NCBI GenBank assembly: GCA_045576235.1 | Contig: JAZNGA010000043.1 | Coordinates: 8,179 to 72,178 of the forward strand | Source of the DNA: SIG437 sp045576235 | Lineage (GTDB): Bacteria; Bacillota; Clostridia; UBA1381; UBA9506 | Direction: 5' to 3' | Length of the DNA: 64,000 nt | Part shown: one piece after another, positions 28,601 to 35,243 of the stretch | Position numbering within the stretch: position 1 is the stretch's first letter | Layout of the letters: each line of letters begins with the position of its first letter | Notes under the pieces: generated by a model | Seen by the model: the letters and a program-made list of their open reading frames with translations, nothing else | Database searches by the model: none | Told to the model about the DNA's origin: nothing | Program-made: the position numbers and the translations under genes

Positions 28601-28915
28601 CCCTGCATTTTCATCAGCAACTGCTGTTTTTTCAGCGTCAATATCACCTGCATAATAACCAAAATCAGCAGTGTCATTATTGTCAAGTGCAGGATTATAG
28701 GACTGCGCATCATTTACAAGATAAGCAAGACCTGCAAACTGTTCTGCTGTTGTGAGTGTGTACTCTGTTTGCGGATTTGCTGCGTCATACCAGGATGTAT
28801 CTACTGTTCCATCCCAGACATCTGCTTCTGTTGTTTCAGCAAAAGCAACTGTTCCCATTGTGCTAAGTACCATTGCAAAGCAAAGTACCATAGCCATAAT
28901 TCTTTTAAGTTTCAC
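22628..28915 (-). CDS. Giant secreted protein (2095 aa) with GLUG repeats, beta-helix, cohesin-like, MBG-type repeats and dockerin-like C-terminus
   Basis: Signal peptide at residues 1-26 (ends VAFA). Two GLUG-rich blocks lie at about 50-300 and 465-800 (GLFGYVEDAEIKDL, then GTETDPYLISNLEDLKNF). An InlB-type repeat is at about 832-900 and right-handed beta-helix segments at about 905-1400. A cohesin-like sandwich follows at 1405-1535, then MBG-type immunoglobulin-like repeats (YNGMERRG, YDGQTHYV) at about 1545-1990. The C-terminus is dockerin-like: a second loop DYTKDKIVNTAD near 2072 and a weaker first loop DADINNKDALHTND near 2033. The start is GTG 28915 behind AAGGAGG. There is no SLH or sortase motif, so attachment probably goes through a partner. 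Likely a surface adhesin or scaffold. Confidence 0.85.
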   Translation of the reverse strand: MKLKRIMAMVLCFAMVLSTMGTVAFAETTEADVWDGTVDTSWYDAANPQTEYTLTTAEQFAGLAYLVNDAQSYNPALDNNDTADFGYYAGDIDAEKTAVADENAGGVDFEDVTIKLAADLDLRATYVNGDPVVLDGNEKLSMMPVGYSNTTPFKGTFDGQGHTIKNVFQGMWDLFGYTKGEYGIYMGLFGYVEDAEIKDLVVDNMVAEGELTMSAVAGLATGTTVFDGITLKNSTIAEGVGVYAGGLIGWASGNVTIKNIVIDETNTISQRTGHYDAAVGGIVGGCNNDNGESISFENCDVSCKLDVYNDVVANLNHKFHVYRNCGMIIGAIGEDNEVTIDGKLYPDFVAKGLSFDNINVTFGDWANYTYCWSDEVNKGCQRIEPGVGYDGIDVSALNDYSVERIIFDALFGAENPGNPNIVRQRVDIEVAETLGVTGIVAEEYQLLSGEGTETDPYLISNLEDLKNFRDDVNIGNTYEGKYVLLTDDIDLTGEVWTPIGTSVYSKEPTDDDIKMFAGNFDGGNHTITGLTSEGYVPDSDETEENEYSFGLFGCVYGSNISNINLEDVDINGTARENSDGNNVEGSGVAALVGYYMPVDGKTSVIENCHVISGTVKASNNMGGLIGFIDSKLRMPEVDITIKDCSNAADVTTDAREAGGVVGLIRSSRTDIEHISMRGNILFENCENSGDITSLGGGNPSAGGILGRDGNEDSWAKLNMVFDGCKNTGKITVYANNETHAAGIAAGHYSNGAWFVIKDSSNSGEVVVVNPENAGDVYAGGLISYGGVIELLNSTSSKAVKLGTVDGNTFIGDVANILFIDEMYGYADTVNGCTYFLNGGDAPDERKYLTDDSGNYNFYPVETASKDGFEFGYWYDNPEFTGNVYNATTTIRNGGVKVFYAKWIGPVAKIGDVEYDSLEKAFAEAQEGETITLMADAVPVLKSQRAITKAATVDLNGNKITLTEDDLYFGTTTFKNGDIVVAPVVKPSTAVFWMFADQTLTFDNVKLTATGVTGTYLIGLDGNNSDLNLLNGSEIIVDNDEALDLDIICVNASTGNDIVVDNSKVSVTNLDGRVFFRGNYTISGNSDIDLEGITKAGFRIEAGQTLNITDTATVDISGELRDGGIHIVSLPATYFKADTATVNATVNAPASDAKIKDTEYATFKDAIDAVKDGDTIKLLRDITVVGETYTIPDGKSVILDMNGKTITATDNKASNVNYEIFYNYGNLTVTGKGAIDLTSTSNDTAWAKASSIFHNRGGVLIIENGTFTHKGGTAMAYVVDNSGNSYGDATTIVNDGTLKSSYIAIRNRMDTYAANGGGNGIPTLDINGGYYEGKYAIWGQVASKGVKGNIDISKGIFIAAEGKDAVLVDGDDTGEIVTAISGGTFSSDVSAYVATDYKISETTDGFYVVYPEFVVEAIADVDTAVAGETITVEVKVTKGGNYTNADWVLKYDPRYVTYTGNDDKNYKISGKVYDGTASDGYDEFDSDYALGTYKFKVNELTTEATAVFEIVDAHVHNYAMSIEFDGIEATKQNDSVAIKFKTADREIETKTVTYNGMERRGNEVTDAPANATITYSETNNFINGTQLPPVFVNVGTHTYYAQIKLDGYATKVVEGTLIIEAKDVEPSVEWMVAPESDKVEFKPEIKGVVDDTFTGTLTVTYKKANGDEETVSFDADKFAYDGHGKAVYVGDATAVKDIKGDELFEVTVKYTAGTDDNYATGEETASVYVNKSTIDDATENKLATFIKGEGNVVYDGQTHYVTVDDAELEKLGWEASVATHNGVTYYGDVEVVDVTFTDTTGKYNDYTATVMIKTVRREVTIYVNNATKKNGEADKDAIGWGYTATTSNGVGDAIIGDDLGEIKIVRANGETGEVEGTYTITATYTPNDNYDVAPVENGTLIIFDAVIKIEVVDNAHNGNELKYQDVKSDYIAGSPANGNVATKMILVHTDADYAFFTYKGEKMYDVTDAEYSFVDHNYTEGRHTTDKKYQHVYAIVVDAEYGDVTSEAIEGKYASHIAYAGKDETAAYAPVKVTYDADINNKDALHTNDYSTVKGVYGGVYNNIQYQISILKADYTKDKIVNTADAIAVKNVVIGE

Positions 28916-28968
28916 TTAAAAAAACCTCCTTAAATATATTTTCTGCAAAAATTCCGTTTCCGCCTCGG

Positions 28969-29114
28969 GCAAAGAATAAACCTTGACACTATCCGCCTGT
29001 TCTTTGCTAATCACGCGAAATAATGTTTTAACTTTGTTTCATCTCTTTAGCTACCACATGGCAGTTGTTGTGAAAAGAGTTGTACGGAGAGAAAATTCTC
29101 ATAAACAACTGCCA
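28969..29114 (-). promoter_or_regulatory. Structured 5' region of the giant surface-protein gene
   Basis: Two inverted repeats: GCAAAGAA (28969-28976) with TTCTTTGC (29000-29007), and an 11-base perfect pair TGGCAGTTGTT (29059-29069) with AACAACTGCCA (29104-29114) that itself holds a GAGAA/TTCTC hairpin. I do not recognise a known riboswitch class. The outer pair could be an operator or an mRNA fold. Confidence 0.45.
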
Positions 29115-29212
29115 CAAGGAGCATCGAGAAAGGGAAATGTGCTAACTTGCTATATGTTTAACCGGCATGCGCCGGATGATTGTCTTAAAAAATCGTGCTA
29201 TTATCTCTGCTG

Positions 29213-29776
29213 CTATTCTGCCTTAGAGAGAACCTTCATAACTCTGCCGCAAAGATTTTCAAGCAGCATCCGAGTCTTTTCTCTGTCATCCCAGATTGCA
29301 TAGTCAATCACATATGCAATAATTGAATAAATAAATGTTTCAGCCTGCAAATAGGTGCAGCCAAAAATTCCCATCATCTTTTCGGCATATCTTTCATACC
29401 ACAACCTGAAATCATGTGCTTTGTCTCTCATGCGGTCTCCAAAGGCAGGGCTTGTCGTAATCTGGACTGCAAGACGAAGCTCAAATTTATATTTTTCCGC
29501 CTCATTTAAAAGCGTGTCAAAATATTTTCTGATGTCATTAATATGATCAAAAGTGAACTTTAAAAGCGCATCAACAACCTTTGCCGTTCCATATTTTCCC
29601 GCGCTTATCCAGATTTCATCCTTGTTTTCAAACCAATAATAGAGGCTGCTTTGTGAGAGCCCTGTCTCTCTGCACAAGTCGCCTATTGAGGCGTTTGCCA
29701 GTCCTGTTTTTAAAAGGTATTCCCAAGTTGCATGAGTGATTGCGTTTTTCTTGTCGGACATAGTGAAACTGTCCAT
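29213..29776 (-). CDS. TetR/AcrR family transcriptional regulator
   Basis: About 187 residues. N-terminal helix-turn-helix (LANASIGDLCRETGLSQSSLYYWFENKDEI) with the usual YYWF/NK recognition end, then an all-helical ligand domain. The frame opens with TTG 29785, but ATG 29776 is better spaced from AAAGG. A palindrome GTAATG-TT-CATTAC lies 48 bases upstream and may be its operator. The neighbouring giant surface gene is on the same strand downstream and is a possible target. Ligand unknown. Confidence 0.88.
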   Translation of the reverse strand: MDSFTMSDKKNAITHATWEYLLKTGLANASIGDLCRETGLSQSSLYYWFENKDEIWISAGKYGTAKVVDALLKFTFDHINDIRKYFDTLLNEAEKYKFELRLAVQITTSPAFGDRMRDKAHDFRLWYERYAEKMMGIFGCTYLQAETFIYSIIAYVIDYAIWDDREKTRMLLENLCGRVMKVLSKAE

Positions 29777-29823
29777 TTTATTCAACCCTTTCTTTTTATT
29801 CTTGTCTCATATCCAAAAACCGT

Positions 29824-29837
29824 GTAATGTTCATTAC
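29824..29837. promoter_or_regulatory. Palindrome upstream of the TetR gene
   Basis: GTAATG-TT-CATTAC, six-base arms with a two-base centre, between the TetR gene and the recombinase terminator. A candidate autoregulatory operator; no other copy was noticed near 29 kb. Confidence 0.45.
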
Positions 29838-29847
29838 GGAAAACGAC

Positions 29848-29890
29848 AAAAAAAATGCCCTACACATAATCGAAATTATGTGGTTTTTTT
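29848..29890. terminator. Terminator after the recombinase gene
   Basis: CACATAAT-CGAA-ATTATGTG (29863-29882), with T-runs on both sides. It sits directly after the recombinase stop. Confidence 0.65.
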
Positions 29891-29892
29891 GT

Positions 29893-30735
29893 TTATAGCC
29901 TTAGCAGCCCCAATTTCTGAATTTGCCTGCGGTGCATTTCGCCCGTTTCCATTGTGTATATGCGCGTTGTGTTCACGCTTGAATGTCCGAGAACATCTGC
30001 AAGGCGAACAATGTCCTTTTGGAGTGCGTAGAAGGTGCGTGCGAAAAGATGTCTTAGATTGTGCGGAAAAACCTTTCTTTCGCGCACATTAGCACTTTCA
30101 CAAAGCGCCTTCATCATTTTCCATATCGTGCTTCTGTCAAGCGGTTTTCCTGTTTTTGTGACAAAAACAGAGCCGCTTGTTATTTTTTGTGCTTTTGCAT
30201 ATTCTGTGAGTTTTCTGCAAAGCTCCTTTGGCAAAAGAACAACTCTCATTTTTCCTTTACATCTGATTGTCGCTTTTCTCAGTTTCACGGCATCAACTGT
30301 TATATGCTGAAGCTCGCTCACTCTGATTCCGCTTGAGCAAATTGTCTGCATCAGTAAATATAGCTTTTCATTATTTTTTGACTTTGCTGCCATGAGCAAT
30401 CTTTCATATTCCGCTTTGGAAAGCTCTTTATCCCTTTGAACAAAAATCTGTTTTTGAATTTTAATCATCTTAACCTTCAGTTCAAACCAGCCGTTAAATT
30501 CAAAAAAACTGTTTAGCGAAGATAAGACAGAATTAACAGATGACGGAGCAAATTTTTCTATTAAAAATTCCTTGTATCCAATAACCTTCCGTTTGTCAAT
30601 TTCAGATTCTGATACCCACATAAAAAAGGCATTAACATCACGCATATATTTTTCTTGCGTGGCAGAGGCTTTTTCCTCTTCAATCAGATGATTTTCAAAT
30701 TTTTTAATTAAATCCCGGGTTATTATTTTTGACAT
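29893..30735 (-). CDS. Tyrosine-type site-specific recombinase
   Basis: 280 residues with an N-terminal SAM-like core-binding domain (about 1-90) and a catalytic domain carrying R in GIRVSEL, a beta-hairpin K (RCKGKMR), HNLRH, LGHSS and the nucleophile Y in TRIYTM. The length is that of XerC/D-like or integron-like enzymes rather than large phage integrases. It is not the housekeeping XerD, which is at 55.3-56.2 kb. It lies at the edge of the accessory stretch that ends at the tRNA-Ser pair and faces a nested inverted repeat, so it may act on a nearby element. No attachment site was identified with certainty. Confidence 0.88.
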   Translation of the reverse strand: MSKIITRDLIKKFENHLIEEEKASATQEKYMRDVNAFFMWVSESEIDKRKVIGYKEFLIEKFAPSSVNSVLSSLNSFFEFNGWFELKVKMIKIQKQIFVQRDKELSKAEYERLLMAAKSKNNEKLYLLMQTICSSGIRVSELQHITVDAVKLRKATIRCKGKMRVVLLPKELCRKLTEYAKAQKITSGSVFVTKTGKPLDRSTIWKMMKALCESANVRERKVFPHNLRHLFARTFYALQKDIVRLADVLGHSSVNTTRIYTMETGEMHRRQIQKLGLLRL

Positions 30736-30835
30736 TTCAACAACTTCCTTTCTTTGATTATCATTATTATTTTACCACATACATAATAATATTCGAGGAA
30801 AGTTGTCAATAATTTACAATTAAATTTTTGTAAAA

Positions 30836-30939
30836 AAAAGACGATTGGTTAAACAGAAATAAAACAACCAAATCAAGAATTCCATTTCTGTGTATCTCAT
30901 CGTCTTTTCTCGTTTCTTTTGTATATTTTATCGTCTTTT
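30836..30939. repeat. Nested inverted repeats between the recombinase and XRE genes
   Basis: Outer arms AAAAGACGAT (30836-30845) and ATCGTCTTTT (30899-30908), inner arms CAGAAAT (30854-30860) and ATTTCTG (30884-30890), and a third copy of ATCGTCTTTT at 30930-30939. It could be a recombination site, an operator, or a plus-strand terminator-like fold. Confidence 0.6.
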
Positions 30940-30985
30940 GATTATATCATAAAACAACAGAATGTCAACAGTTTCATTAAATTTA

Positions 30986-31014
30986 TTGACTAATAATCTC
31001 ATATGTTGTAAAAT
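30986..31014 (+). promoter_or_regulatory. Promoter of the XRE-ImmA/IrrE pair
   Basis: TTGACT (30986-30991), 17-base spacer, TAAAAT (31009-31014), ending 15 bases before the start codon. Confidence 0.7.
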
Positions 31015-31029
31015 ATTTTTAAGGAAGTG

Positions 31030-31470
31030 ATGATATTGGATATATATATAGACATTATTCGTAGAAGAATTAAAGAAAAGTTTTCCACCATTGAAAACTT
31101 TTCAAAGCACATTAACATTCCCCGTACCACGATAAACTTCATTTTAAAAAATGGCGTTTCTGCGTCTAACTATGGTATGGTGAACAGAATTTTTAAAGAA
31201 TTGGATATTTATTTCGTTGATGAGCTCCCCGTTGCCATTGATGACAACTTGCTCAACTTGATGAAAATCTATAATTCACTTGACAATCTCGGAAAGCATG
31301 CAGTTGAGTCTGTTGCAATAACTGAACACAGACGCCTCCACCCTGAATCCCTTCAGGATGCTCTCATCGCGGCATATGGAAGCATCTCCTCAAGCAAGCC
31401 ATTAACAAATGACGAAAAAACAATTCTTAGTTTAATTGAAAAAATAAAAAAGGACAGCTATGAAAAATAA
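31030..31470 (+). CDS. Helix-turn-helix regulator (XRE-like), partner of the membrane protease
   Basis: 146 residues. N-terminal helix-turn-helix (ENFSKHINIPRTTINFILKNG) and a C-terminal helical part with the LMKIYNSLDNLGKHAVES pattern seen in ImmR-type repressors. Three clustered starts exist (GTG 31027, ATG 31030, TTG 31036); AAGGAAGTG fits ATG or TTG. It overlaps the next gene by 11 bases, so the pair is translationally coupled, as in ImmR-ImmA modules where the protease cleaves the repressor. Its target promoter is unknown and may be its own. Confidence 0.8.
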   Translation: MILDIYIDIIRRRIKEKFSTIENFSKHINIPRTTINFILKNGVSASNYGMVNRIFKELDIYFVDELPVAIDDNLLNLMKIYNSLDNLGKHAVESVAITEHRRLHPESLQDALIAAYGSISSSKPLTNDEKTILSLIEKIKKDSYEK

Positions 31471-32173
31471 TTCAGCAAAAAATACGGCTCATAAATTATT
31501 ATTGAAAACAAAACATTACTCCTTATCTGACTACAAAGAATTGAAGCGCATTGTCGAGACTAATGATTTCACGATTATTAACTTCAGAAAACATAACAAT
31601 TCTGCTGTTGTGTCTGAGCTTATAAACAGATTAGAAATTGAAAATGAAATCCAGCAAAATGACTCTTTTTTATATATGAAAAACAATCTTAAATTGTTGT
31701 TCATTAATTCAGACCTCCCTCAAGATGATAAGTGCGCCCTTTTACGACATGAGTTGGGACACATCTGCGATCCCAACTTAACAAATCACGAAATAGCTTA
31801 TTCTAAAATAAAAAAAGAAGAATTCGCAAACGAATTCTCCTTTTATGTTAAAAATACAAGCATCTTTTTCAAGCTCAAAATGCTTTTTGTGAGAAAATGG
31901 AGATTATTAATCAGCTTAACTATGACGGTTGTTTTTGTTTTGGGATTATCTTTTGTGATTAATTCACAAAGAACAAAACAAACAGATTTCGTCGAAACTG
32001 ACACAACAATCTCCCAAAATCATAATATCACATATTATGTGACTTCAGGCGGGAAAAAATATCACAAAAATTTCTGCATCATTGTCAAATATAGAAACAA
32101 CTTAACAGAATACACGCTGAACGAGGCTACTGATGCAGGATATGAGCCTTGCCAAATTTGCGTTTTTGAATAA
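31460..32173 (+). CDS. Membrane-bound ImmA/IrrE-type metalloprotease with C-terminal Cys/His sensor-like domain
   Basis: 237 residues in three parts: a cytosolic zinc-protease domain with RHELGHICDP (HELGH at 96-100) and a downstream EEFANEF glutamate; one transmembrane helix at about 147-167 (LISLTMTVVFVLGLSFVI); and an outside domain at about 188-237 with H202, C206, C231 and C234 in the pattern GxKYHxxxC...GYxPCxxC, which resembles the Ada-type metal-binding fold. Standard ImmA lacks the last two parts. Binding site AAAGGA. With the repressor gene overlapping upstream, it looks like a signal-transducing anti-repressor that senses something outside the cell. Confidence 0.8.
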   Translation: MKNNSAKNTAHKLLLKTKHYSLSDYKELKRIVETNDFTIINFRKHNNSAVVSELINRLEIENEIQQNDSFLYMKNNLKLLFINSDLPQDDKCALLRHELGHICDPNLTNHEIAYSKIKKEEFANEFSFYVKNTSIFFKLKMLFVRKWRLLISLTMTVVFVLGLSFVINSQRTKQTDFVETDTTISQNHNITYYVTSGGKKYHKNFCIIVKYRNNLTEYTLNEATDAGYEPCQICVFE

Positions 32174-32197
32174 TAACATTTTTCCCTTTTCTTCCAA

Positions 32198-34150
32198 TTA
32201 AATTATTATAGCGCTGTCTTTAACATAGCTCTTGTAGTTTAATGTCCAGTAATATTCTGTGAAATAGAGATAGTGGTCATAGAATCTTTCAAACTCACTC
32301 TCTCGCTTTCCGAGTTCTTTTCTTGCAAGCTCGCAAAGCTCACAAGCACGGTCAAAGTTGCCCAGAGCATATGCACACATCCAGTCGGAAATCATATCAC
32401 AGAAATCTGCATGGAAACGAAGGAGATTAAGAGCCAAAGACTGCACATAATATTCGCAATCCGGCTGTTTTTCAATCAGCTCTCTGCCTTCTTTTGTGAT
32501 TTCACGGATTTTAGAAATTCTTTCTGCCATCTCAGGCTTGTAGTGGTCTCCGCCATCTCTTGAAACTTCATCTCTTGAAAAATATTCAAACGGAAGAGCA
32601 TCATTAATTTTTTTGAAATAGTCACGGAATTCCTTCCAGTTTTCACCGTAGATATGCGAGAAATAGTCTTCTTCTATCTCTTCATAGGAAAGAGATGTGT
32701 CAAAAAGTGTTCTTGCATATGTGTAAAACGATAAGCCGTGCGGGAAGAACGAACGCTGACTTCCGTCTTCGATGATGCCGTTGACATTATTTTCCTTATA
32801 AAGCTTGACATCCTCATTTATCAGTTTTGCCTGCATAAGACCTGTGAGGTCATAGCACTGATGTCTCCAGAAATGATATTCATAAGCAACATTTGCGCCT
32901 TTCCAGTTTTCAAGCCACTGGTCAAAATAGTCAAAGCTTGAAGCGAGACTGTTTGGAAAGACATTTTTATTTCTGCTATATGGTTTAAGTTCTGTTTTGC
33001 CTTTTCCTTCGGGCATTGAATATGCAAAGCTTCGATAAATCGGGGCAAACAACATCGTGAATCTGTCTGGATTCTTGATTTTTTCTTCCAAAGGAGCCCA
33101 AGTTGTATCTGTATATGAAATAAACACTATGCGCGTGTTAAGACCTGCTGCTGTGAGCTTTTCATCAATTTCATTCAAAAGAATCATATACCAGTCTGAT
33201 GGCGTTTTTTTCTGACATTCTTCACACTCACAATGGTTGTTTGAGCCATCCGCAAGCCAAACATGGAGAAAATCAATGTTAGAATGTTTTCTTGAATATT
33301 CAACAACATAATCCCTCACAATAGCGCGGGCTTTGCTGTTTGACATGCAGAACTGCGCACAATTCGCACGACCGAAAACACCTCTTTTGCCGCCTCTTTC
33401 AGCCATAAACTCTCTTTGCTCCTCCGTGAGAAGCTCATCCACATTTGCGCCCGATGGGATTTCGTCATTGTTTATGCCAAACGGATATGTAGTAAAACCA
33501 TGGCCTATATCGTGGAACTGCAAGCCTCTTTTTGCAATTTCCGCTTCACACTGACGCTTCCATTGCAATATCTGATTGCTTGTAATCGCTGTTCCGACGC
33601 GATTTTCTTCGTTTTTAACATGATTATAATAGCTATTATAATAACCGGGAATGAAAAATTCCATCATAAACACATTCAACCCGATTTTCGGCGAAAAATC
33701 GATAGCCTCAATCATATCACTCTGGAACTCCGCCCCTTCATTACATTGTCCCCTATATCTGCAGGATGGTTTGTGACGATATTTAACAGGAACAATTTCC
33801 GCCATCGGAATATATTCCCCGTCAGTGCCCGGGAAAAGCCAACGGCAACCATTTTGTCTTAAATATTCATAAACGGAAATAAGAACACTCCTTGGATTAT
33901 CCCCTGCAATGATTCCTCCGTTTTTATCACAGTCTATGTAAAGTATGTCGTCGAGTTCGGCATCTTCAGCATCAGAGATGTCAAGCCCAAAATCCTGCAT
34001 AAGCCCAAGTCTGAAACCGTCTTTTGCATCCGGGTTATAGCTGATTTCCACATCTCCGCCTTCAGGCATCATCATTCGAAGATATTTTTTTAATTCCTCT
34101 GCCGCAAAATCAACGGTGCTGTTTGATGTTATTTTGTTAATAAAAAACAT
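32198..34150 (-). CDS. DUF4838 domain-containing protein (probable glycoside hydrolase-like enzyme)
   Basis: 650 residues without signal peptide. An N-terminal alpha/beta domain of the type preceding GH20/GH67 barrels (DFAAEELKKYLRMM) is followed by the DUF4838 barrel with FLHVWLADGSNNHCECEECQ, CRWLFPGTDGEYIP and many exposed aromatics. A paired-cysteine CECEEC element lies near residue 305. The family is found in gut Bacteroidetes and Firmicutes and is suspected to act on glycans; activity is unproven. The binding site CAGGAGGAAAAA is good. No transporter or sugar genes flank it, so its pathway cannot be inferred. Confidence 0.82.
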   Translation of the reverse strand: MFFINKITSNSTVDFAAEELKKYLRMMMPEGGDVEISYNPDAKDGFRLGLMQDFGLDISDAEDAELDDILYIDCDKNGGIIAGDNPRSVLISVYEYLRQNGCRWLFPGTDGEYIPMAEIVPVKYRHKPSCRYRGQCNEGAEFQSDMIEAIDFSPKIGLNVFMMEFFIPGYYNSYYNHVKNEENRVGTAITSNQILQWKRQCEAEIAKRGLQFHDIGHGFTTYPFGINNDEIPSGANVDELLTEEQREFMAERGGKRGVFGRANCAQFCMSNSKARAIVRDYVVEYSRKHSNIDFLHVWLADGSNNHCECEECQKKTPSDWYMILLNEIDEKLTAAGLNTRIVFISYTDTTWAPLEEKIKNPDRFTMLFAPIYRSFAYSMPEGKGKTELKPYSRNKNVFPNSLASSFDYFDQWLENWKGANVAYEYHFWRHQCYDLTGLMQAKLINEDVKLYKENNVNGIIEDGSQRSFFPHGLSFYTYARTLFDTSLSYEEIEEDYFSHIYGENWKEFRDYFKKINDALPFEYFSRDEVSRDGGDHYKPEMAERISKIREITKEGRELIEKQPDCEYYVQSLALNLLRFHADFCDMISDWMCAYALGNFDRACELCELARKELGKRESEFERFYDHYLYFTEYYWTLNYKSYVKDSAIII

Positions 34151-34289
34151 TTTTTCCTCCTGATATTAATTATTTGGATTGTTTTTCAGGCTAAAAAACA
34201 AAAAAAATCCGGAAATTCATAACAGTTTAGATTCTATCACAGAAAAATTGCTTTTTCAAGACAGAACCAAAAAAACACAATATATTATT

Positions 34290-34523
34290 TTAAAAATCGT
34301 GTCGCGTGCCACAGTCAATATTATTATCTTCCAGTGTGCAGACAATTTCCTCAATTGCATCAAAATCGGATAGGGCGTCATCTGCTATTATTCTTTTAAT
34401 TTTATCAAGGATTATAATCGCATTTGTGTCGGCAATATCATTATAGTCTATTACATTGTTTTCAAGCGCTTGTTTAACCATTTGGCTTATATGCTTTTGG
34501 ATTAGTTCAAGCTTTAGGTTCAT
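34290..34523 (-). CDS. Small acidic protein of unknown function (77 aa)
   Basis: The start ATG follows GGGGAGGTCAAT, a strong site. The protein is helical and acidic, with IADDALSDFDAIEEIVCTLED and the C-terminal end GTRHDF. I have an impression of similar short proteins ending in CHDF in clostridial mobile regions but cannot name a family. It stands alone between the DUF4838 gene and a ribbon-helix-helix gene. Confidence 0.65.
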   Translation of the reverse strand: MNLKLELIQKHISQMVKQALENNVIDYNDIADTNAIIILDKIKRIIADDALSDFDAIEEIVCTLEDNNIDCGTRHDF

Positions 34524-34662
34524 ATTGACCTCCCCAAAAATTTTTTATTATAACAATTGTAGCACATCAAACTAAAATATACAACAGAAATTTCTAATAT
34601 ATTATTATATTTTAATCTAAAATATAATAAGGTTATATTCTATTTGATGAGAGGTTAACAAA

Positions 34663-34836
34663 ATGTCCTTCAATCCAAAACCAACAAAGAAAAAAGTTCA
34701 AGCTGAATATAAGACAATGTATATTACAACTGAATTGGTTGAAAAAATCAATGAGCTTGCAAAAAAACACGAAACAAGCTTTAATAACATCGTAATTAGC
34801 ATAATTGAAGATTTTTTCGCTTCTCAGGAAAAATAA
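34663..34836 (+). CDS. Ribbon-helix-helix (CopG/Arc-like) protein, 57 aa
   Basis: ATG 34663 follows GAGAGGTTAACAAA. After a basic N-terminal arm (PKPTKKKVQAEYK) comes a single ribbon strand (TMYITTEL), then helix A (VEKINELAKKHE) and helix B starting SFNNIVISIIEDF, the standard RHH order. Such proteins bind DNA as dimers and often regulate plasmid, phage or toxin genes. It has its own strong terminator. A toxin partner is not adjacent on this strand; the barstar/barnase pair starts on the other strand. Confidence 0.75.
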   Translation: MSFNPKPTKKKVQAEYKTMYITTELVEKINELAKKHETSFNNIVISIIEDFFASQEK

Positions 34837-34846
34837 ATTCCATTAT

Positions 34847-34888
34847 AAAAGACCGCTATCTTCCGTTCAAGGATAGCGGCCTTTTTCT
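34847..34888 (+). terminator. Terminator of the RHH gene
   Basis: CCGCTATC and GATAGCGG arms, followed by CCTTTTTCTTT, starting about 11 bases after the stop codon. Confidence 0.85.
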
Positions 34889-34901
34889 TTGTTCAGTAAG
34901 G

Positions 34902-34928
34902 CAAAAGCCGTGAAAATCACGGCGTGCG
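34902..34928 (-). terminator. Terminator of the first barnase-barstar pair
   Basis: GCCGTGA-AAA-TCACGGC (34907-34923), followed on the minus strand by TTTTGCC. The second cassette has the diverged equivalent at 36279-36294. Confidence 0.6.
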
Positions 34929-34941
34929 AAAATAATTTTCC

Positions 34942-35217
34942 TCATTCCATAATGATTACTTCACTTTCAGGTTCTTCCTCCAAAAAATGTTCAAAAGCTT
35001 TGAGTATAAATCCCATTTCATAGTTAACTTCAAGCGATTCAGTTTTGTCTTTCTTTATACAAAATCTAACTGGTGGATTGCCAAACTCTGTCAGACAATC
35101 TAATAAGGCATCTGGATTTTCTCCTATAAAATACGGCAAATCAATCTTTTTCTTAAGCTCCGTATATAAATCTTTTCTGCTTTTACACGATGTAAAATCT
35201 ATTGTAATTTCTTCCAT
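34942..35217 (-). CDS. Barstar-family RNase inhibitor (cassette A immunity)
   Basis: 91 residues with the barstar pattern: strand ITIDFTSCKSRKDLYTELKKK, then LPYFIGENPDALLDCLTEF, corresponding to the barnase-binding helix 2 and loop, and an acidic C-terminus (EEEPESEVIIME). Barstar plugs the RNase active site with acidic residues. The usual YYGxNxDALWD is here FIGENPDALLD, so the tyrosine and tryptophan of the contact loop are changed relative to cassette B. It follows its toxin gene by 26 bases, as an immunity gene would. Confidence 0.88.
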   Translation of the reverse strand: MEEITIDFTSCKSRKDLYTELKKKIDLPYFIGENPDALLDCLTEFGNPPVRFCIKKDKTESLEVNYEMGFILKAFEHFLEEEPESEVIIME

Positions 35218-35243
35218 AATTATAGTTTCCTTTCTTCTTTTAA

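Noticed and set aside
28916..29060. Cyclic-di-GMP (GEMM) riboswitch upstream of the giant surface gene
   Set aside because: I looked for the conserved GEMM core and tetraloop receptor. Only a fragment resembling GCAAAG was found and the rest did not fit.
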